Source: Strigops habroptila
Taxonomy: Eukaryota > Chordata > Aves > Psittaciformes > Psittacidae
Direction of reading: 5' to 3'
Assembly: GCF_004027225.2 (NCBI RefSeq)
Contig: NC_044302.2
Location: 42,158,510-42,222,509, forward strand
DNA: 64,000 bases
This document shows positions 57,410-64,000 of this stretch, piece by piece. The notes beneath the pieces are model-generated. The model was not told where the DNA came from. It saw only the letters and a program-made list of their open reading frames with translations, and searched no databases. Position 1 is the first letter of the stretch; each line of letters begins with the position of its first letter. Both the position numbers and the translations under genes were made by a program.

Positions 57410-59246
57410 GTAAGTGCTAGATAGTCACCTATTCTAGTCTTTATTCATATAATCTTAACTTGCTTTGCCTTGTGAAAAAATATTAAATGGCTGTTTTTCT
57501 AATGCTGGGTATCAGTTTGAAGTACAAAGTTTTGGTCCAACACATTTATTCAGGGTCTTACAAATATCACTATTTTCTACTGGCAGATTGGCATAAGTGA
57601 CAATTTGTTCATAACCCTGACAAATAGATCATTTCTCTTAGCTTGGTAGTCAAAGAAAGCAAGCATAGTGTTAATAATCCATAAATAATCAACCAATTTA
57701 AAGAGCAGACAAGCTTGTCTTTTCAAAGCCTTTTTCCTGTAAGATAGCTGGATCCCAATCTTGCTGAAGACACCAGGTGATACTGGGATGGTTGCTTCTT
57801 AAGCAGTTAAATTCTTATGCGTGTGGAGTTTTCTCGGGTTGATATTAGCCAAACTGTTACTTTTCAGAAGATGAAGCCAACCACAGTTTAAGGGCATTCA
57901 ACTCCCTATATCCATATTAGGAACTAGGAAAACATGCAACAGCTGTCAGTCTGGTTTCTGGCACTATGTACACGCGGGTCACAGTGACCTGCAGTCCTTC
58001 TTCGGTTTGCATGTGACCAGCTTCCTTTATCTCCTCTTATCCCTCCATTTTCCTATATTTGATCCTCTCAAACCACCCTGCCTTCCCCTGCCTCTGGTTC
58101 CTCCCCTAAACATCCTCTAACAAGTCTTGTGTAATCCTAGAATGCTCTTCCCATGCATCTCATACAGTCCCACAACCTGAGTGACCACCTCCGTTGGTGA
58201 GGTGACCCACAGAGCTTCTCCTGTGGACTCGCATAGTGGTGCCACCCCCAGCTCATGGGGCTGATGCCCTTGCCTGAGGTCAGGTCATGGCTTCTCTGAT
58301 AATTTCTCTGACAAAATTATTTGGGTTCTCCTGCCAGCCGTTGTGCTTCTGTGCTTCTCTGCATGTCATAACCTATCAAATTAAACATGTCAGAGGCAAT
58401 GTTTTAGCATGCTGGACTCCTTCCACCTTTCTCTAGTTAATATCATTTATGTAATAGGAGTCAAGAGTGAGCTGCTCATTATCTTCTGTGTGTTGACTCA
58501 GTTCATGTGCCACATCTTTTGGGATGTTAACATACCCTCAGGAGTATCTGAACTGAATTATATTCCAGAATATTGTAGCTTTCCTTAATTTAAGCTCTCC
58601 ACATTTTACAGATGCATATTTTTAAAAACAGTGGAAGCAAGTCAGAAAAAAAATGAATAATACTGACTTGTAAAGACATGCTTTTCTGTAGGGAAAAAAG
58701 CCAATAGGAAAGGATGCAAAGTCTGTAGATAATAACTAGGCGAAAATTAGAATTAAGAGTCTGCATTCCTTTTTGTTTCTTCTTTATTGTAGTAGGCTTG
58801 TTCAGTGAAGTGTAAAGTTAGAAGGTTTAAATCTTAATTCTAGAATCTGAAGTATGTTAAGTCAACCATGAAACTTAGCCTACCAAGATACTGAAGCCAA
58901 AGGCATAAAATGACCATAAAAACAGCCCTATACTTTCTGAGATAATAGATTTAACAGATGTACAGAGCAAGTTTGGAAAATGACTGCAAATCTTTGTGCC
59001 TGAGGACACGAGCCAGCTTTTAAGGACTTGTCTACACTGTGAACAATTAGAGGGGAACTGAATGTTACAGAGATAGTAGGATAAATATCGTGTGGATGAT
59101 CTCATTAGTGTAGTTTGTTGTGTTGCCTGGGGAAAGAGTTGAGCCCCATGTCCATTTTCATACTGAAATAATTCTTGGGCATACTAGGAATATGTAACTG
59201 ATAAAACTGTTCTGTATTGACAGATCTCCGATAGCTGGGGGTGGAG

Positions 59247-59375
59247 GAAGGCAATGCAAGGCAAGGCAGGGGAAGGCAAGGCATGGCACGGGAAGTCAAG
59301 GCAAGGCAATGCAGGGGAAGGCAAGGCAAAGCAAGGCAAGGCAGGGGAAGGCAAGACAAGGCAAGGCAAGGCAGG
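59247..59375. repeat. GCAAG/CTTGC pentanucleotide satellite
   Basis: About 130 bp of GGCAA-type pentamers with a recurring interruption 'GCAGGGGAAGGCAAG' seen three times, indicating growth by duplication of longer blocks. The Leu/Pro/Cys-rich minus-strand ORFs across it are artefacts. Confidence 0.85.
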
Positions 59376-62300
59376 AATTCCTTTCTTTAATTCCAAAGAA
59401 AGGAATTAAAAGTGCTTTTTAGTGGTGTCCCTCAGGGGTGTGCATTTTCTGTCCATTCTGAGATGTGATGTTCAACTAGGTTTCAACCAGCACAGATTAT
59501 TCTTGTTTTCTTGGAGACAGAATTCATTGGTCTCGGCTAAGATGCAACCACAGATGTAATCTGTCAATCTTGAGAAGTCAAAGGCAAACTTTTGAAAATC
59601 ATTTCTATTATTTCGTGGCAATATGAAGACTTAATGCAGGCAGGAAGGAAAAAAAAAAAAAGGTTTGTTGTATGTATGAACAAAGGAATCCCAAAGGAGC
59701 TATCCCAGTAATTCCTGAAATAAAAGAATGAGTTAAGAGCTCTTACTTGTGTGTTGATCTGCAGGGATCTTGGTACATGAAAAGGCCTAATTGCTTGCCT
59801 GGGAACATGATTCTGCCCTAATTGCTTGTCAGGAATCAGTAGAAGCTGAGGGTACTTGACTGCTGTATAGTGAGGCTTAGGCAGCTTTTACTTATTTTAA
59901 AGCTAATCTGTCATAGATCGTAGTTGAGGGAGGTTGTCTTCAACTTCTTTCCTCAAAAAAGCTTCTGTTCAGTGGTACTTCAAGATACTTATTTATAAGT
60001 TGAATTGCTGTACCTGTTGTCATGCTGAATTTCTCCTGAGACAGTTTGCTTCATCTGCATTTGAAGATATTTTAGAAAAGAGGATTATGCTCGACTGTAT
60101 TGAATGAACTAGTGGCTTAAGTGCTGGAAGAGTTTGTGTATTTCCTTTTTTAGTTGAAATGCCTGTAACTACTGGGAGAAGAAAAATTAGTGCTCTGAAA
60201 AATCACATTACTTTCCTTTTGCTTCACTTTCCCCACTGTGTTTATCTTCTTTTCCTCTACTTCCCTCAACCCCCTACATCTGCCTTTTCTGACGCTTGAT
60301 GTTGCCCACTGTTGTTCTCACTTGTCACCAAGTTGTGTTTTGTGCTCTTCCCCAACTTGTGTCTTCCAGTTCCCTTCCTTCCTCAAGCACAATATTTACT
60401 GCCCAGTGTTGCTACCCCTTTGGCTTGATTCCCTTTCAGCCTGCCTGTCCTTTTCTTGTTCCCTGAATCCCTTCCCCCCTCATCCTTGATGTCTCATACC
60501 AGTAGTCAAAACATTGGCTGCTCTAGATGCCTATTTCAGGGAAGGTAATCACCTCTTCTTAACTACTTCCTGCAAAATATAAAGAGATTTTATGGAAAAT
60601 CTGTTGAAGAAGAAAGATTGCAAAAATCTGTCTGTTGTTCTGTAGCATTTTTGCCATAAGGCTATGGAGAGATACTCACAAATATTATTAGCTAGTCTTA
60701 ATTTATTCTCTGCCTTAGGTGTCCTTATGACAATGCTTACCAGATTAAAAATTTAACCATGGATGCTTAAGAATGACATGGAGATCCGTGCTTTGTGAGT
60801 TATTTCTGCGATTGTGCATTCTCTTTGCTTTAACATCCTGCTAGTCTTGATGCCTGAGTACAGTTTCTCCATAGCAGCCCAGTGGAGATGTGTACAGACA
60901 TATTTCAAGAGGGGTATTGAGGGCTCAACAGCCTTTCTGGTTCTCTGTGTGTGTGCAATCCATTTATCAGACAAGGACACACGAAGAGCATGGGCCTGTC
61001 CTGGGAATCTCCCTGCCCTGGGTGTCTCTCAGCACTCACTGGCTGCACGTGAACTGTCCACTCCAGCATGTGCCTGTCCTCCTCAGGACAAAATGCAGCC
61101 ATCAAAAGAAAACCCTCTTGGAAAGAGGTTTTAAAGGAGCCTGTCTGAGGAGAGCAGTGAGGGCTGTGGTGCTGCCAGTAAACATATTTTCCACAGCCCC
61201 TCTTTTGCCAGGTCGCTGTGCACCTGCTGAGAAAGAAATATGAAATGTCCTTGCATTAGATCAACCTGAGGCGTCGGCTTAGTGCTTACTTACGTTTTGT
61301 CCAAAACCTGCTGACGTTATGGAGGAGATCTTGCAATTCTGCAAGCGGGAACAAACTGTTTTCAGGAAGAAGCAAGGACAGCTTGTGTGAATTTGAGGGT
61401 TTTATCCTCTAGAGATGCTTACAAAATATTCAGCCTTCATAAAATGGGTCATTGTACTCAGCTAAAATGGGATACAGATAACTAAGCATCTGAAACATCA
61501 CTTAAATTAATTTGGAGCCCTAAAGCTAGAGGGGGAAGCAGGTGAAACCAGATCAAGTGGCGATACATATGGCAGATGTTTGGAAAACAAGTTCAGAGAA
61601 GTGAAACACCTGCAAATGGCTCTGTTGGGTGAGGAACATCTGGAGAGAGAACAATCTGGGATTTTGAAAGATTCTCATCAAGACCAGTAAAAGAAAAAAT
61701 AAATTTTTACCTGTTTAATTGCTGCCTTGTAGGTTATGAATAGTAATACTGAAATAAACCAAAATTTGCCAGTGGTAATTTTAAGTAACACTAACTAGAG
61801 AAGGAGAACAGAAAGCAGAAAGGGATAGCACAAGTTTTCTTGGTAAGAATGGTCCTTGGTAAGCAGTGTGGCTAGAACTTAGTCTCTTGAGAGTAAATTC
61901 CACCAATATGTTTGGTGTAGGCCTCTAGCTTTCTTCAGTGGAAAAAACATTCAGGACAGCAACATTTTCCTCTCTGCCACAAGCCGCACGTAAGTCTTTT
62001 CAGAAGTTATGTCTTGTCTGTGGGGATTTGGAAGTCAAAGGGCATGAACTTTGGACTCATCAAATGCTGCTGATACTTTTCCCAGGAAAATTTGGTATCT
62101 TAGCCTCCAAAATCAAATTCCATAGTTCTGTAAATTATGCCTGGAGTTGACCTTTTTGTAGTTGTTTTCCCCTTGAGTAGCATGAGCATGAAGAACAGGT
62201 TTTTTTTCAAGTCAGTATCCCATGATAAGAAAAAAAGGGTATTCCAGGAGAAAAACTGATACTGTGTAGTCTAATTCAACAGGAAAAGGTAAAATACATT

Positions 62301-62464
62301 CAGCAATGAATTGTCAGTATTATGAAACAGGCAGTAACTCCTTTAAATACCAAAATTTTTATCTGCATCTGGTGCATATTAGCAAATTTTTTTATACTAA
62401 GTAGTGGTATGTAGACTTAAATTCAAGTAAGTAGTTGGTTGTTCTTTTGTTAATGTGTCTCCAG

Positions 62465-62508
62465 AAGCTCATGTGCAAGAAAGCCATCATCTTTCATCAG
62501 GTTGCAGT
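62465..62508 (+). CDS. DGKQ: Candidate DGKQ exon 8 (linker)
   Basis: A 44-bp open segment after a T-rich tract and CTCCAG, followed by GTAAGT. It accepts the phase left by exon 7 and would add about 15 residues (starting 'AHVQESHHLSS') to the linker, ending in phase 0. The splice signals are good, but this part of the protein is poorly conserved and the next expected block lies outside the window, so it could equally be a chance exon-like segment. Confidence 0.35.
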
Positions 62509-63744
62509 GTAAGTAACCCCTGTGAGGAGGACAGTGACAAAGTTAAACGTGATTTTTGACTCATAAATTGAGCTTGGTTTGTATGAAAGACAACCAGATT
62601 ACATTAAGGAAAGCAGGACTGGGCATACTGTGTATTTAGCTGAGGAATATATTTGAGCTGAGGATGTTGCTACTGGTCTGTGGATCTAAACTCCTCCTTG
62701 CAAACCAGTTTATTTTAAGAACCAAGCCAACTTTTTGCAACATTTGGCTGGTCTTAAGAAGCAAATTGCTCGTAAAAAATTTTCCAGTTAAATTGCTAGG
62801 GATTCTCTCAGGCCTGCTAATATCTAATAAGAGCAGACTACAAAGGCAGTTCAAATGAAAACAAGTACCAAAACTTGGATGAATGTTTTTATTCTCAGAT
62901 GGTTGTCTACCCTCTGGATTGCTAGAGAAAACAGTAGAGATTTTGATAATGTTATGAAAGTTCATACTCAATATCAGCTGTGCTGTCAGTAACCAGCATT
63001 TGCTGTGCTTTCTCAAGTCATGTTAGCCCTAAAGAAGGTCACTCAAGACACAGTATGTCTTTTGGTTAAAATTTGTCTATGCTAAAGTCACCAGGGAGAT
63101 CACTCTGACAGAAACCTGCTTCTAAAAAAATTGTACTTAATCCAGCAGAGTTTAAAGGAATGGAACAGTTTCTGATGTGCGTTACAGTCTCAAGGCAATG
63201 GTGGTAGAGTTTCAAGTGTCCTTCAGAAGTGAGAGTTGATGATATTTAAGTGTTCCTAATGACTAAAAAAAACCTGACAACAGACACTACCACTGAGTTG
63301 GTAATTGGAAAATTGGAAAGGTAAATCAACTTGGTAATACTATTTTTCATATTTAAAAAAATACTTGAAAAGTCACAATGTATCATATCTTGTATCCCAA
63401 GCTCACTTCTCCAGTAGAATAATTCACTCTCCAGTCCTATAAAGAGTATACATTGCATGTGGAAATTGTGTAATTATTTTTCTTAAACAGATGCTGTAAA
63501 TAGTTTCAGCTAACGGCTCTCAAAAGTGTACTTGAGGAATAGTCATATAGGAAAGAAAAAATTAGAGCTGTGCTTCCAAAGTTCATCCTTCTTGACAGGA
63601 GTCAGAAATAAACCTTCAATACCAGAAGCCTGAGGATCTGTCATGTTGTAGATACTGTTTAGAAAGGAAGTAACTTTTTCAATGTGACTTTCATCTAGGA
63701 TTTTAGTTCTTTTCCTTCCTGCTTAAACCAATTATGCTTTCATA

Positions 63745-64000
63745 TCAATGTCCAAGTGGAAACCAGTAACAAGTGATGTCCCTCAGGGGTCTGTACTGAG
63801 ACTAGTACTATCTTCATCAGTGACAGACAGTGGGATTGAGTGAACCCCCAGTAGGTTTGTGGGTGACACCAAGCCGAGTGGAGCAGTTGGTTTGCTAGAG
63901 GGAAGGGTTGCCATCCGGAGGGACCCTGACAGGATTAAAGAGTGGGATTGTGAGACCTGACCTGGAGAACTGCATCCAGCTCTGAGGAATAAAATGCCCA
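63745..64000 (+). mobile_element. CR1 LINE internal fragment, cut by window edge
   Basis: Diverged forward CR1 RT sequence: a counterpart of '[11 protein letters not shown]' at about 63775-63810, of 'FADDTKLCG' around 63857 (here the Asp pair is altered, 'VGDT'), then a jump to sequence like 'RPHLEYC' near 63952. The jump indicates an internal deletion. It continues past 64000. Confidence 0.75.

Larger units (their letters stand above)
57410..64000. other. DGKQ: DGKQ intron 7 and beyond (to window edge)
   Basis: AT-rich sequence after exon 7, presumably intron. It contains the AAGGC satellite, a candidate 44-bp exon at 62465-62508 and a CR1 fragment at the edge. The next well-conserved DGKQ block is not found before 64000. 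Confidence 0.5.

Noticed and set aside
59105..59396. Leu/Pro/Cys-rich repeat proteins on the minus strand
   Set aside because: Translation of the pentanucleotide satellite.
59420..59440. 'GTGGTGTCCCTCAGGGGTGT' as a CR1 RT fragment
   Set aside because: It resembles the CR1 'GVPQG' coding phrase for about 20 bp but has no supporting CR1 sequence on either side.

Overview
The window is vertebrate nuclear DNA from a bird. The evidence is a set of CR1 LINEs of very different ages, one of them full length with readable ORFs, and a complete avian-type endogenous retrovirus (ERV), embedded in a long-intron gene. The species cannot be fixed from sequence alone. Near-identical young CR1 copies point to a lineage with recent CR1 activity.

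The host gene is the 5' part of diacylglycerol kinase theta (DGKQ, plus strand). A CpG-island promoter lies at about 2700-3545, with the start codon at 3154. Seven exons are supported: 3154-3361, 38024-38103, 47951-48050, 51769-51854, 52894-53019, 54420-54573 and 57326-57409. A tentative eighth is at 62465-62508. All joins are GT-AG and in phase. Together the exons encode the N-terminal tail, three cysteine-rich C1 domains and the start of the acidic linker. The Ras-associating/PH-like part and the kinase catalytic domain lie beyond the right edge. Intron 1 is about 34.7 kb and holds most of the mobile DNA.

Layout: 1-2700 is upstream DNA with old CR1 fragments. 2700-3545 is the CpG island and exon 1. 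3549-3866 is a TAA-rich low-complexity tract. About 4712-9083 is a full-length CR1 in the sense direction (ORF1 intact, ORF2 with one frameshift). 15310-15766 is an old CR1 piece. 17617-18467 and 18468-19482 are two minus-strand CR1 pieces; the second is almost identical to the full-length copy but internally deleted. 21679-28905 is a complete minus-strand provirus with 567-bp LTRs and a perfect 5-bp target duplication. The rest, 28906-64000, is intron and exon sequence of DGKQ with short CR1 3' ends, G/T- or A/C-rich tracts and one pentanucleotide satellite.

The most unusual object is the provirus. Reading from its 5' LTR it has a tRNA-Lys-like primer site, then a multi-membrane-spanning leader ORF, a CCHC zinc knuckle, a Thr/Ala-rich 81-nt tandem repeat, a capsid-like region, and protease-RT-RNase H-integrase in the same frame. 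No env or dUTPase is visible. The knuckle and membrane segments lie before the capsid, whereas orthoretroviral gag carries the knuckle after it. The copy is dead: there are several in-frame stops, one frameshift, and the second aspartate of the RT catalytic pair is replaced by alanine.
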